Positions 1 to 8,159 of a stretch of DNA of 18,110 nucleotides are shown piece after piece. The notes under the pieces were generated by a model. It was not told the DNA's origin and ran no database searches. It was given only the letters and a program-made list of their open reading frames with translations. The DNA lies in assembly GCA_000433135.1 (NCBI GenBank), contig HF991993.1, positions 6,331 to 24,440 on the forward strand. The letters run 5' to 3'. Numbering within the stretch: the first letter of the stretch is position 1; each line of letters begins with the position of its first letter. The stretch comes from Clostridium sp. CAG:921. Its GTDB lineage: Bacteria > Bacillota > Clostridia > TANB77 > CAG-465. A program made the translations under genes and the position numbers.

Positions 1-165
1 TCTTGCTATATTCTTTTTAACTAAACTAATTTTTTTAGGGTTGTCAAGACCATTAAGTGCATGTTGAAATCTTAATTTAAATAATTCTTGCTTTAATTCT
101 TTTAATTCTTTTTGTAAATCTGCTTCAGACATATTTACATATTCATTCATTTTACTAGATTTCAT
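1..165 (-). CDS. rpmC: 50S ribosomal protein L29 (partial, 3' end outside window)
   Basis: The first 55 codons of L29 are present; the frame is still open at the window edge. L29 sits near the peptide exit tunnel and contacts L23. The visible protein begins MKSSKMNEYVNMSEADLQKE and continues with the L29 helical hairpin pattern LKELKQELFKLRFQ. The ATG lies 3 nt after the rplP stop, and its GGGGGAG ribosome binding site is embedded in the last rplP codons, so the two genes are probably translationally coupled. The N-terminus is about six residues longer than in many homologues; the second in-frame ATG (residue 6) and a third (residue 12) are alternative starts with no better ribosome binding site. 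Identification is secure from family pattern and operon position. Confidence 0.93.
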   Translation of the reverse strand, partial: MKSSKMNEYVNMSEADLQKELKELKQELFKLRFQHALNGLDNPKKISLVKKNIAR

Positions 166-168
166 TTG

Positions 169-630
169 CTACTCCCCCTTTTCTTCACTCTCGTTTGAAA
201 CTTCCATATTTTCAGCTTGTTGTTGTGCTTTACTAACTATTTTACATTTTATTGGAAGTTTATGAATTGCTTTTTGTAAAGCTTCTTTAGATACTTCTTC
301 ACTAAGACCAGCAATTTCAAATAATATTCTACCTGGTTTTACAACTGCTACAAAGTATTCTGGATTTCCTTTACCAGAACCCATACGAGTTTCAGCTGGT
401 TTCTTAGTTATTGGCTTATCTGGGAATATTTTTATCCAAGTCTTACCAACTTTTTTTGTATATCTTGATAAAGTAACTCTGACAGATTCGATTTGATTAG
501 CAGTTATCCAAGCTGGTTCTAAAGCTTGAATACCATAATCGCCATTTACTACCATAGTTCCTCTAGATGCTTTACCTTTATTAGTTCCTTTTTGAACTTT
601 TCTATATTTTGTTCTTTTTGGTGACAACAT
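169..630 (-). CDS. rplP: 50S ribosomal protein L16
   Basis: L16 helps form the A-site region of the large subunit. The 153-residue product carries the family pattern from the start ([15 protein letters not shown]) through [17 protein letters not shown] and the conserved [16 protein letters not shown] segment with GRILFEI. It is about ten residues longer than the usual 144 because of a Gln/Glu-rich C-terminal tail that overlaps the rpmC ribosome binding site. The gene starts 2 nt after rpsC, implying translational coupling inside the S10 operon. Confidence 0.97.
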   Translation of the reverse strand: MLSPKRTKYRKVQKGTNKGKASRGTMVVNGDYGIQALEPAWITANQIESVRVTLSRYTKKVGKTWIKIFPDKPITKKPAETRMGSGKGNPEYFVAVVKPGRILFEIAGLSEEVSKEALQKAIHKLPIKCKIVSKAQQQAENMEVSNESEEKGE

Positions 631-632
631 TT

Positions 633-1289
633 TTAGTTACCTCCTTTTACATCTTTTTTTGCTGGTAGAACTTCTCCTTTATATATCCAAACCTTAACGC
701 CTATAATACCATATGTAGTTTTTGCCTCAGCAAAACCATAATCGATATCAGCTCTTAAAGTTTGTAGAGGAATTGTTCCTTCGCTATAATGTTCTGTTCT
801 AGCAATTTCTGCTCCACCTAAACGACCAGATACAGCAGTTTTTATACCTAGAGCTCCTGCTTTCATTGTTTTTTGCATAGCTTGTTTCATAGCTTTTCTA
901 AAAGATACTCTCTTTTCAAGTTGTAAAGCTATGTTTTCAGCTACAAGTTGAGCAGCTAAATCAATATCTTTAACTTCAACTATATTTAATGATACTTCTT
1001 TAGATACCATCTTAGAAAGTTTTACTTTTAGTTCTTCTATTGCAGCTCCGCCTTTACCAATTATCATTCCTGGCTTTGCAGTATAGATATCTACAAAAAC
1101 TTTATCACCTTTTCTAGAAATATCTAACTTATTTATTCCTGCTGGTTTAAGTAAGTCTTTTAAATATTTTCTGATTTTATAATCTTCTACTAAGTAATCT
1201 GAAAAATTTTGTTTATTTGCATACCAAGTTGAAGACCAGTCTTTTATTATTCCGACTCTAAGTCCGTGTGGACTAACTTTTTGACCCAT
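633..1289 (-). CDS. rpsC: 30S ribosomal protein S3
   Basis: S3 lines the mRNA entry channel of the small subunit. The 218-residue protein begins [20 protein letters not shown], contains the KH-domain loop [15 protein letters not shown] (about residues 74-88), and carries the C-terminal S3 signature [14 protein letters not shown] followed by [14 protein letters not shown]. Length is normal for Bacillota. It lies 21 nt after rplV and 2 nt before rplP, in standard S10 operon order. The ribosome binding site is GGGAGG upstream of the ATG. Confidence 0.97.
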   Translation of the reverse strand: MGQKVSPHGLRVGIIKDWSSTWYANKQNFSDYLVEDYKIRKYLKDLLKPAGINKLDISRKGDKVFVDIYTAKPGMIIGKGGAAIEELKVKLSKMVSKEVSLNIVEVKDIDLAAQLVAENIALQLEKRVSFRKAMKQAMQKTMKAGALGIKTAVSGRLGGAEIARTEHYSEGTIPLQTLRADIDYGFAEAKTTYGIIGVKVWIYKGEVLPAKKDVKGGN

Positions 1290-1310
1290 AGTAAACTTAC
1301 CTCCCTTAAA

Positions 1311-1652
1311 TTAAGCTTCTTTTAGAACAACTGTAATATGAGATGTTCTTTTTCTTATTCTATTTGCTCTACCTTGTGCCCTTGGCATAATTCTTTTCAT
1401 TGTAGGTCCTTGATTTGCATATATTTCACTAATATATAACTTTGTTTCATCCATGTCATGATTATTAGTGGCATTTGCTGCAGCTGATTTAACTAATTTT
1501 TCAACTATTGGTGCTGCTGCTTTATTAGTATATTTTAATATTGACAATGCTTCTTTTACATTTTTGCCTCTTATTAAGTCTATTACGATTTTTACTTTTC
1601 TGCTACTTATTCTTGCATTATGTAATTCAGCTCTTGCTATCTTTTCTTCCAT
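1311..1652 (-). CDS. rplV: 50S ribosomal protein L22
   Basis: L22 lines the peptide exit tunnel with a long beta-hairpin. The 113-residue protein has the conserved N-terminal stretch [20 protein letters not shown] and the tunnel-hairpin region [20 protein letters not shown], followed by the typical TSHITVVL strand. Length and position, between rpsS and rpsC, are standard. A GGAGG ribosome binding site precedes the ATG. Confidence 0.97.
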   Translation of the reverse strand: MEEKIARAELHNARISSRKVKIVIDLIRGKNVKEALSILKYTNKAAAPIVEKLVKSAAANATNNHDMDETKLYISEIYANQGPTMKRIMPRAQGRANRIRKRTSHITVVLKEA

Positions 1653-1681
1653 TTTAAGGCTCCTCCTTCTTGATTAATATT

Positions 1682-1960
1682 TTACTTTATTTTTGTCTTT
1701 TTATCTCCTGAATGTCCTCTGAAAAGTCTTGTTGGTACAAACTCTCCCAATTTATGTCCTATCATTTCTTCAGTTATATAAACTGGAACATGTTTTCTTC
1801 CATCGTGAACTGCTATTGTGTGACCAATCATTTGAGGATATATAGTAGAACTTCTAGACCATGTTTTTAATGCTTCTTTCTTATCTTCAGCATTTAATTT
1901 TTCAACTCTTCTAAGTAATCTTTCATCTACATATGGTCCTTTTTTTAGTGATCTTGACAT
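1682..1960 (-). CDS. rpsS: 30S ribosomal protein S19
   Basis: S19 is in the head of the small subunit, near S13 and the A-site tRNA. The 92-residue product starts [20 protein letters not shown] and has the conserved C-terminal segment [20 protein letters not shown] then KLGEFVPTR and FRGHSGDKK. It is 16 nt downstream of rplB and 29 nt upstream of rplV, as expected in the S10 operon. Confidence 0.97.
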   Translation of the reverse strand: MSRSLKKGPYVDERLLRRVEKLNAEDKKEALKTWSRSSTIYPQMIGHTIAVHDGRKHVPVYITEEMIGHKLGEFVPTRLFRGHSGDKKTKIK

Positions 1961-1976
1961 ATTCTATCCCTCCATA

Positions 1977-2810
1977 CTATTTACTATTTCTTCTTTTTAC
2001 AATATACTTATCAGTTCTATGTTTAGTTTTTCTTGTCTTGTAACCAAGTGCTGGTTTACCCCAAGGAGTACGTGGACCTGAATGTCCAACTGGTGCTCTA
2101 CCTTCACCACCACCATGTGGGTGATCACAAGGATTCATTACGCTACCTCTAACAGTAGGTCTAATTCCCATATGTCTAGTTGCTCCAGCTTTACCTTTTT
2201 TTACATTTTCATGATCTAAGTTTCCAACTTGACCAATACAAGCTCTACAATCAACTGATATAAGTCTCATTTCGCCAGAAGGCATTCTAACGTGTGCATA
2301 CTTTCCTTCTTTTGCCATAAGTTGTGCTGACATACCAGCGCTTCTTACAAGTTGAGCACCTTTTCCTTTATGTAGTTCAATATTGTAAATTACTGTACCT
2401 ACAGGAATACTACTAATTGGTAAGCAGTTACCTGGTTTAATATCAGCGTTTACTGAAGACATTACTTTATCGCCATCTTTTAAGTTAAGTGGTGCAATTA
2501 TATATGCTCTTTCGCCATCTTCATATTCAATTAAAGCAATATTTGAAGTTCTATTTGGATCATATTCAATTCCAATTACAGTTGCTTCCATATCTACTTT
2601 ATTTCTTTTAAAATCAATTACTCTATATTTTCTTCTGTTTCCACCACCATGATGTCTAACTGTAATTTTACCACTATTATTTCTACCTGCATTTTTCTTT
2701 AAAGGAGCAAGTAAAGATTTTTCTGGTGATTTTTTAGTTATTTCATCATTTGATAAAACTGTTGTATTTCTAAGTGATGGAGTAACAGGTCTAAATGATT
2801 TTATTCCCAT
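1977..2810 (-). CDS. rplB: 50S ribosomal protein L2
   Basis: L2 is a core large-subunit protein beside the peptidyl transferase centre and is needed for subunit association. The 277-residue protein has the N-terminal [16 protein letters not shown] region, the [20 protein letters not shown] segment, and the C-terminal signature [20 protein letters not shown] with its conserved histidines. Length is typical (about 275). It lies 13 nt after rplW. Confidence 0.98.
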   Translation of the reverse strand: MGIKSFRPVTPSLRNTTVLSNDEITKKSPEKSLLAPLKKNAGRNNSGKITVRHHGGGNRRKYRVIDFKRNKVDMEATVIGIEYDPNRTSNIALIEYEDGERAYIIAPLNLKDGDKVMSSVNADIKPGNCLPISSIPVGTVIYNIELHKGKGAQLVRSAGMSAQLMAKEGKYAHVRMPSGEMRLISVDCRACIGQVGNLDHENVKKGKAGATRHMGIRPTVRGSVMNPCDHPHGGGEGRAPVGHSGPRTPWGKPALGYKTRKTKHRTDKYIVKRRNSK

Positions 2811-2823
2811 TTTTTATTCCCTC

Positions 2824-3186
2824 CTAGTTAGTTCCAAATGCTGAACTGATTTCTTCAATTTCAGTTTTATATTTTTTAGCTACTTTTACTTCTTTTCCAC
2901 CTTTTGTTAAGTATTTAACATCAGCAGGATTTGTGTCAATTTGAACAATTGCTTTCTTCCATGCTTTTGTTGTTCCTTGGTGTACTCCAACTCTTTTATT
3001 TTTTCCGTCATATCTTAATGTATTTACTTTTAATACTTTTACTCCGAATAACTCTTCAACAGCATTTTTTATTTCTACTTTTGTAGAATTTACAGCTACT
3101 TCAAAAGTATATTTACCGTTTGGAATATTAGAATAAGATTTTTCTGTCATTATAGGTCTAATAATTATATCTTCTGCATGTCTCAT
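2824..3186 (-). CDS. rplW: 50S ribosomal protein L23 with C-terminal extension
   Basis: L23 surrounds the tunnel exit and is the docking site for trigger factor and signal recognition particle. The protein opens with DIIIRPIMTEKSY and has the FEVAVNSTKVEIKNAVEELF and VNTLRYDGKNKRVG segments typical of L23. At 120 residues it is about 25 longer than the Bacillus protein; the extra part is the basic tail after about residue 93 (YLTKGGKEVKVAKKYKTEIE). The ATG overlaps the rplD stop by one base (TAATG), so translation is coupled to L4. Confidence 0.96.
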   Translation of the reverse strand: MRHAEDIIIRPIMTEKSYSNIPNGKYTFEVAVNSTKVEIKNAVEELFGVKVLKVNTLRYDGKNKRVGVHQGTTKAWKKAIVQIDTNPADVKYLTKGGKEVKVAKKYKTEIEEISSAFGTN

Positions 3187-3806
3187 TATGCGTACACCTC
3201 CTCTAATTTCTTAACAGCATCTTCTGTTACTACTAAACTGTCATATTTTAATAAATCAAATATATTTATAGTATTAACCAATGTAGTTTTTACATTTTCA
3301 ATATTTCTACTTGATGCTTGTACATTTAGGTTTTTCTCACTTAACATTATTAAAGCCTTATTTGCTTTTAAATTGTTAAGGACATTAACCATATTCTTTG
3401 TTTTGATTTCATTTAATTCTAACTTATCAACAACAATTAAGTTACCTTCTTGAACTTTTGAAGTTAATACTGATCTAAATGCAAGTTGTCTCATTTTCTT
3501 AGGAATTGCATATTTATATGATCTTGGCTTTGGTCCAAGTGCAATACCACCTTTAATCCATTGTGGAGCTCTTATACTTCCTTGTCTAGCTCTACCTGTA
3601 CCTTTTTGTTTCCATGGTTTTCTTCCACCACCACGTACTTCAGCTCTTGTTTTAGTAGATTGAGTACCTTGTCTTTGGTTAGCTAAATAGTTAACAAGTG
3701 CACTATGAACTACTACATCATTAACTTCTACGCCAAATACTGTTTCGTTTAACTCAATATCGCCTACTTTATTACCTTCCATATTTAAAACGTCTACTTT
3801 AAGCAT
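3186..3806 (-). CDS. rplD: 50S ribosomal protein L4
   Basis: L4 reaches into the exit tunnel; in enterobacteria it also represses its own S10 operon. The 206-residue product contains the conserved loop RGGGRKPWKQKGTGRARQGS and the following PQWIKGGIALGPKPRSY segment. Length is normal. It lies 28 nt after rplC and overlaps rplW by one base. Whether this L4 autoregulates cannot be told from sequence, but the structured leader upstream of rpsJ makes the question relevant. Confidence 0.97.
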   Translation of the reverse strand: MLKVDVLNMEGNKVGDIELNETVFGVEVNDVVVHSALVNYLANQRQGTQSTKTRAEVRGGGRKPWKQKGTGRARQGSIRAPQWIKGGIALGPKPRSYKYAIPKKMRQLAFRSVLTSKVQEGNLIVVDKLELNEIKTKNMVNVLNNLKANKALIMLSEKNLNVQASSRNIENVKTTLVNTINIFDLLKYDSLVVTEDAVKKLEEVYA

Positions 3807-3834
3807 TCTATTTAATCCTCCTTCCTAATCACGA

Positions 3835-4461
3835 TTACTTTACAGTCTTTCTGATTTTAACAATTGAATTTTTAGCTCCTGGAATAGAACCTTTTATTAA
3901 AATCACATTTTTATCTGTATCAATTTTTACTACATCTAAGTTAAGAATTGTAGAAGTTTCTCCTCCCATATGTCCTGGAAGTTTTTTACCTTTAAACACT
4001 CTACCTGGTGTAGATGTTGGTCCCATTGAACCTGGTCTTCTATGATACATAGAACCATGAGCCATAGGTCCTCTATGTTGTCCATGTCTTTTGATATTTC
4101 CTTGGAATCCTTTTCCTTTTGAAGTTCCTTGAACATCAATTCTATCTTCAGAAGTAAAATTATCAACTGTTATTTTGCTTCCAATTTCAAATTCATCAAC
4201 ATTTTCAACTTTTATTTCTTTTAAATATCTTTGTGGTTCAACACCAGCTTTTGCAAATATTCCCTTTCTTGGTTTATTTACATTCTTTTCTTTAACTTCT
4301 CCGAAGCTAACAACTATAGCATTGTATCCTTCTTTTGCTACTGTCTTCTTAGCAACAATTGTTAAAGGCTCAACTACAACAGCTGTAACTGGAATTGCTG
4401 TTCCATCTTCAGAAAAAATTTGTGTCATTCCTATTTTCTTTCCGTAAACTTCATTTACCAT
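3835..4461 (-). CDS. rplC: 50S ribosomal protein L3
   Basis: L3 nucleates large-subunit assembly. The 208-residue protein has the N-terminal GKKIGMTQIFSEDGTAIPVT motif and the C-terminal signature GFQGNIKRHGQHRGPMAHGS followed by YHRRPGSMG and GRVFKGKKLPGHMGGE. Length is typical. A strong AAAGGGAGG ribosome binding site precedes the ATG. The 118-nt gap from rpsJ is unusually long for this operon and contains a possible hairpin (see 4512-4563). Confidence 0.97.
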   Translation of the reverse strand: MVNEVYGKKIGMTQIFSEDGTAIPVTAVVVEPLTIVAKKTVAKEGYNAIVVSFGEVKEKNVNKPRKGIFAKAGVEPQRYLKEIKVENVDEFEIGSKITVDNFTSEDRIDVQGTSKGKGFQGNIKRHGQHRGPMAHGSMYHRRPGSMGPTSTPGRVFKGKKLPGHMGGETSTILNLDVVKIDTDKNVILIKGSIPGAKNSIVKIRKTVK

Positions 4462-4511
4462 TTGTTTTTCCTCCCTTTAATTCATTCATTTAAACTCTCA
4501 TAAACGATTTA

Positions 4512-4563
4512 AGTATCTAGCATAGGGTATGTCATTGCCTCTTTAAGGATAACTGCTAATACT
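4512..4563 (-). other. possible hairpin in the rpsJ-rplC spacer
   Basis: On the minus strand AGTAT-AGCA and TGCT-ATACT arms (one internal bulge on each side) enclose about 31 nt. It has no T-run, so it is not a terminator. It could be a regulatory fold, a processing site or chance; thermodynamics and conservation were not tested. Confidence 0.3.
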
Positions 4564-4579
4564 CTAACTTAAGTTTAAA

Positions 4580-4897
4580 TTATAATTTAACTTCGATATC
4601 AACACCAGCAGGCATATCAATTGACATTAAAGCATCAACTGTAGCTTGATTAGGTGATAAAACATCAATTACTCTTTTATGAGTTCTCATTTCAAATTGT
4701 TCTCTTGAATCTTTGTGTTTGTGTGGAGAACGTAATATTGTAACAATCTCTTTCCTAGTTGGTAATGGAATTGGTCCTGATACTTCTGAACCAGTTTTTT
4801 TAGCTACTGCAACTATCTTTGCTGCTGCTTGCTCTAGTAATTCATGATCATAAGCTTTTAATCTTATTCTCATTTTTTTTGACTCTACTTTTGCCAT
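4580..4897 (-). CDS. rpsJ: 30S ribosomal protein S10 (NusE)
   Basis: S10 is a small-subunit head protein that also acts as NusE in antitermination complexes with NusB. The 105-residue protein shows [20 protein letters not shown], the loop [20 protein letters not shown] and the C-terminal [14 protein letters not shown] motif. It is the first gene of the operon: tuf or fusA, often found just upstream, are absent here, and a dedicated promoter lies about 270 nt before it. The ATG is preceded by AAAGGAGTG. Three extra residues at the N-terminus are of no obvious significance. Confidence 0.97.
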   Translation of the reverse strand: MAKVESKKMRIRLKAYDHELLEQAAAKIVAVAKKTGSEVSGPIPLPTRKEIVTILRSPHKHKDSREQFEMRTHKRVIDVLSPNQATVDALMSIDMPAGVDIEVKL

Positions 4898-5132
4898 ATG
4901 TAAAACACTCCTTTTCTACAAATTATCGGACAACAAGTTTTACACTACCCCGTGTGTTTCATTTTCTACACATACAAAAACCAAATCCAATCAAATATTA
5001 GTAAACAAATATCAATTAAAATTTGGCAAATACTATAATATATGTATACTTGCCGCCTGATTTAAAATCAGACATGCTCCATAGAAGTTCCCTATCTCTT
5101 TGGATAGCCACATTCTACTTCATCGCAGATCA
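4898..5132 (-). promoter_or_regulatory. structured 5' leader of the S10 operon
   Basis: Between the predicted transcription start (about 5132) and rpsJ there are about 235 nt with no convincing ORF. Two hairpins are visible on the minus strand. One at 5082-5117 has outer TAGAA/TTCTA and inner CTATC/GATAG helices separated by an internal loop. The other, at 5057-5071, is CTGATTT-T-AAATCAG with a one-base apex, so it probably folds with a shorter stem. A leader of this length and structure suggests post-transcriptional control, but no known r-protein leader family was recognised. Confidence 0.5.
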
Positions 5133-5138
5133 TAATCA

Positions 5139-5167
5139 ATTATAAACTAGTTTATGTAAAAAAGCAA
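5139..5167 (-). promoter_or_regulatory. sigma-A promoter of the S10 operon
   Basis: On the minus strand TTGCTT (-35) and a perfect TATAAT (-10) are separated by exactly 17 bp. It is the only good promoter between the upstream gene and rpsJ, and it precedes the structured leader. The rest of the spacer (about 5168-5403) is AT-rich with no gene seen. Confidence 0.75.
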
Positions 5168-5403
5168 GTATTTTTATAAAAAAAGTAAAAAAATATATTT
5201 TTTTAAAGGGTTGACGTAATATTTTTGTAACAATTGATTAAAAATTCATATAAATGCTTATATTTTAACGTGTAATATTTTACAATAATTATCGCAATTT
5301 TATCAAAAAAATTTTCCTATTTTTTAACAAATTCTATCAATTATTTTTTAAACACATTAATTTTTGTTATTTTAATCTTAATAAAATTTTATAATATTTA
5401 AGT

Positions 5404-5445
5404 CAAAAAAAATCATTGAAATTTTAAAACAGTCTCAATGATTTT
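5404..5445 (-). terminator. intrinsic terminator after the GT-C-like membrane protein gene
   Basis: The minus strand has AATCATTGA and TCAATGATT arms (9 bp, extended by A-T pairs) around a 15-nt loop, followed by a run of T. It lies 35 nt past the stop of the gene at 5480 and separates it from the S10 operon. Confidence 0.8.
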
Positions 5446-5479
5446 ATTTTTTATTTTAGATTCTTAATATCACATCATT

Positions 5480-7318
5480 CTAATCCGCATTTTTCTTTAC
5501 TTTGTACAAGTACAAGGTATCTGATTTACTTAAAAATGAAAAATTTCCTTCTAATTTTTCAATTGAAATAATATCAAAATTATTATTTTTTAGATATTCT
5601 TCTTTCAGACTAACAGTATTTTCATCTACTAGTACATAAAATAATTTATTATAAATTTTATTTTTATACAATTTTTCTGTTTCTTTATTTGTTGCTGTCA
5701 CCCATTCCTCTAGGTTATATATGTAATTTTCTTCATCTCTTAGTAAAGTTGGAAGCATGCTATCATCACCAATAGAACCAAAATTACCATCAACTTTAAT
5801 TTTCTCATTTTTCCTGTCTAATGCAATCATCTTTATATTTGAAAAATATTCATTAAAATAATCACTTATACTAGAAAAATCCTTTACTTTTACCGCTAAA
5901 TCATATCCAATTGAAGGTAGCATTATAATTATAAAAACAATAAATAAAATTTTTCCAGCACATTTATTTTTATTAAATATCTTATACGCATTAGCAATAA
6001 AAAAGATTGTCCCAAGAACCACTATAATACTTGCATACCTTACATACCCTATAATCATTTTTTCCCACAAAATAGTGCATGTAAGCAAAATCATATCAAG
6101 AGTAAACAAGCTATTGCTTTTATATTTTTTTCTAAAGATAAAATATAGTAAATATATGACTTCAGACACATATCCTATCAACCAAGCTATATCTACAAAT
6201 CTTGTATCAAATGCTCTTTTAGGGTAGAATATTATATATATTGGCCATATTAAAAACTGAACTACATTTTTTGGGCCAAATCTATCATCTTGCCATGAGC
6301 TTTCCATAAAGTACTTTGACTTAAATATCTGATTATAATATGGAAATACAGGATTTCCAGTTTGAATATATGAATCAACAAAATATACTAACCACGGTAC
6401 ACTCATAAGAAAAATCACTATCAAATAGTCATATATTTTCATATATTTAAAGTTTTTTCTTTCTTTAATACAAAAATACACAAAAATAGGTATTAAAAAA
6501 ATAGCATTTGTAACTTTAATTGAAATACTAAGTCCAACTATCATTGCCGTAAAATATATAATAATTCTATTTTTTAAAATATCTTTATTGCACAGTATGT
6601 TGTAAAATACTTCCATCAAAAATACAAGTCCAAAGTTATCTATATAATATGTACCGCTATATGCAAATACAACAGATAGCATAGTTGGAAATATACTAAA
6701 AAGCGATACAAAAATTTCACTACTTTTATCATTTTCTTTAATTCTAATAATTTCTTTTTTATTATATTTACATTTTAAATTTAAAATAGTATTGTCTTTT
6801 AAATAGTACTTTATAAACTTTTTTACCTGATAAAATAGTACAATTATTAAATAATAACTAAATATTGTTCCAAGTCTATATCCAAGTAAATACCTAAAGA
6901 AATAATTTATTCTATCCCCCAATGCAAATAAATAAGAATTTAAGTTCCTACCTGCAAAAAAATCTTCATTTATCTTATCTGCAAAAACATTCTCTTGTAA
7001 ATATATATGATAGCTTCTTGTATCCCACGATAAATCCGGGAACACTACAGTTGCAACAAAATAGATTAAAAAAAACATGATGAAAAATAAATCAAATTTA
7101 GAAAAATCATTTTTTATTTCAACTATTTTTTTCTTAATCAAAATTATACTTAAAACCGCTAATATTGCAATCACAACAAAGTTAGTTTGTATAAATCCGG
7201 TTTTTAATGTATATATAAAAATATCAGATATAAATACTGAACATGATATAAAAAATAATATAAAAAAATGAATATCTATGTTGATTTTTTTGCAATTTTC
7301 ATTATCAAATTCCTTCAT
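5480..7318 (-). CDS. multi-pass membrane protein, GT-C glycosyltransferase-like
   Basis: The 612-residue product is very hydrophobic, with roughly ten to twelve predicted membrane segments and a short soluble C-terminal domain (after about residue 490). After the early helices an extracytoplasmic loop carries FPDLSWDTRSYHIYLQENVF (D95, W98, D99, Y103, H104). An acidic residue in the first large loop followed by a Tyr-His pair is characteristic of GT-C enzymes, which transfer sugars from polyprenyl-phosphate donors at the outer face of the membrane. The assignment is by pattern only; substrate and acceptor are unknown. The gene is monocistronic, with its own promoter and terminator, and diverges from rpsT. 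The start is supported by a GGGGGGAT ribosome binding site. Confidence 0.6.
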   Translation of the reverse strand: MKEFDNENCKKINIDIHFFILFFISCSVFISDIFIYTLKTGFIQTNFVVIAILAVLSIILIKKKIVEIKNDFSKFDLFFIMFFLIYFVATVVFPDLSWDTRSYHIYLQENVFADKINEDFFAGRNLNSYLFALGDRINYFFRYLLGYRLGTIFSYYLIIVLFYQVKKFIKYYLKDNTILNLKCKYNKKEIIRIKENDKSSEIFVSLFSIFPTMLSVVFAYSGTYYIDNFGLVFLMEVFYNILCNKDILKNRIIIYFTAMIVGLSISIKVTNAIFLIPIFVYFCIKERKNFKYMKIYDYLIVIFLMSVPWLVYFVDSYIQTGNPVFPYYNQIFKSKYFMESSWQDDRFGPKNVVQFLIWPIYIIFYPKRAFDTRFVDIAWLIGYVSEVIYLLYFIFRKKYKSNSLFTLDMILLTCTILWEKMIIGYVRYASIIVVLGTIFFIANAYKIFNKNKCAGKILFIVFIIIMLPSIGYDLAVKVKDFSSISDYFNEYFSNIKMIALDRKNEKIKVDGNFGSIGDDSMLPTLLRDEENYIYNLEEWVTATNKETEKLYKNKIYNKLFYVLVDENTVSLKEEYLKNNNFDIISIEKLEGNFSFLSKSDTLYLYKVKKNAD

Positions 7319-7347
7319 GGATTATCCCCCCATTTCTAATCAAAATC

Positions 7348-7376
7348 ATTTTACCATACTTGCTGATAAAAATAAA
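7348..7376 (-). promoter_or_regulatory. probable extended -10 promoter of the GT-C-like gene
   Basis: On the minus strand TGGTAAAAT gives an extended -10 (TGn plus TAAAAT), with a weak TTTATT -35 box 17 bp upstream. It lies about 30 nt before the start codon. Confidence 0.45.
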
Positions 7377-7432
7377 TATATTTTTTATTGCTAAGTTTAT
7401 TTATATAAATTTAATAAAATATTCTATATACT

Positions 7433-7459
7433 TTATATACTTTTTTGTAAAGTATATAA
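7433..7459. repeat. perfect 11-bp inverted repeat between divergent genes
   Basis: TTATATACTTT and AAAGTATATAA flank a 5-nt centre. The site lies in the spacer between the GT-C-like gene and rpsT, upstream of both promoters. No T-run follows it, so it is not a terminator. It could be an operator or chance in AT-rich sequence. The rest of the 7319-7563 spacer shows nothing beyond the promoters. Confidence 0.45.
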
Positions 7460-7563
7460 TAAAAAGCATTCATTATAATATTTGTTTTTTCTATAAAATC
7501 ACTTTATTTTGACTAAAAAGCAATAAATGGTTGCCTTTTTACATAAAAACTTTTATTTTCATA

Positions 7564-7592
7564 TTGCATTTTTATTTTTTTTATGTTAAAAT
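7564..7592 (+). promoter_or_regulatory. sigma-A promoter of rpsT
   Basis: TTGCAT (-35) and TAAAAT (-10) are spaced 17 bp, with a TG at 7584-7585 giving an extended -10 (TGTTAAAAT). It is about 45 nt before the rpsT start. Confidence 0.65.
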
Positions 7593-7638
7593 ATCTTAGT
7601 AATAATGTTATAACTCGTATTTAAGGGAGGTGCAATTA

Positions 7639-7893
7639 ATGCCAAATATAAAATCTGCAAAGAAAAGAGTTAAAGTAATTGAAACTAAAACTATGCAAAA
7701 TAGAGCTACTAAGAAAGCATATAAAGATGCTATAAAAGCTTTTGAGGCAGCTGTAAATGAAAATGCAAGTAATAAGGAAGAATTATTCCAAAAAGCAGTT
7801 AGTTGTGTTGACAAAGCTTGGTCTAAGGGTGTTTTAGCAAAAAACACTGCTGCTAGAAAAAAAGCAAGTCTTGCTAAGTTATTAAATAAGTAA
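7639..7893 (+). CDS. rpsT: 30S ribosomal protein S20
   Basis: S20 binds 16S rRNA at the bottom of the small-subunit body. The 84-residue basic protein starts MPNIKSAKKRVKVIE and shows the typical helical pattern with KAYKDAIKAFEAAV and the C-terminal GVLAKNTAARKKASLAKLL motif. The ATG at 7639 was chosen over an in-frame GTG at 7630 because that GTG is part of the AGGGAGG ribosome binding site; the spacing from site to ATG is then 8 nt. It is a single-gene unit with promoter and terminator, as is usual for rpsT. Confidence 0.97.
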   Translation: MPNIKSAKKRVKVIETKTMQNRATKKAYKDAIKAFEAAVNENASNKEELFQKAVSCVDKAWSKGVLAKNTAARKKASLAKLLNK

Positions 7894-7895
7894 TT

Positions 7896-7942
7896 AAAAA
7901 GATGTTATAGAGTGTATGTTTTACTCTAAACATCTTTTTTTG
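7896..7942 (+). terminator. intrinsic terminator of rpsT
   Basis: AGATGTT-TAGAGT pairs with ACTCTA-AACATCT (one bulged base) around a 9-nt loop, followed by seven T. It begins directly after the rpsT stop codon. Confidence 0.9.
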
Positions 7943-8013
7943 TTTTTAATTAAAATTAATATTTAATTTTACTCAATCTGTTTAAATGTATATTAACTTA
8001 AATATTTCATATG

Positions 8014-8040
8014 TATTTTCAACACGTACAGTTGAAAATA
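8014..8040. repeat. perfect 10-bp inverted repeat upstream of the HExxH protein gene
   Basis: TATTTTCAAC and GTTGAAAATA flank a 7-nt centre (ACGTACA), about 120 nt before the start at 8160. Neither strand has a following T-run, so an operator or leader hairpin is more likely than a terminator. No clear promoter was found between it and the gene; TTGATG with TAAATA 17 bp further (8109-8137) is a weak candidate. Confidence 0.5.
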
Positions 8041-8159
8041 AAACATAAAAATGATAAAATGAAGCTAATTTATTATGTACTTCATGTTCTAATGCAACAA
8101 CTATAGTGTTGATGCATTGACCACAAATATTTAAATAAATAGAAATTAGGTGAATGTAA

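Noticed and set aside
3936..4166. 76-codon minus-strand ORF inside rplC
   Set aside because: It is an alternative frame of the conserved L3 gene, with no start signals.
5215..5240. Plus-strand TTGACG as a -35 box
   Set aside because: No acceptable -10 lies at 16-18 bp, and there is no plus-strand gene downstream for over 2 kb.
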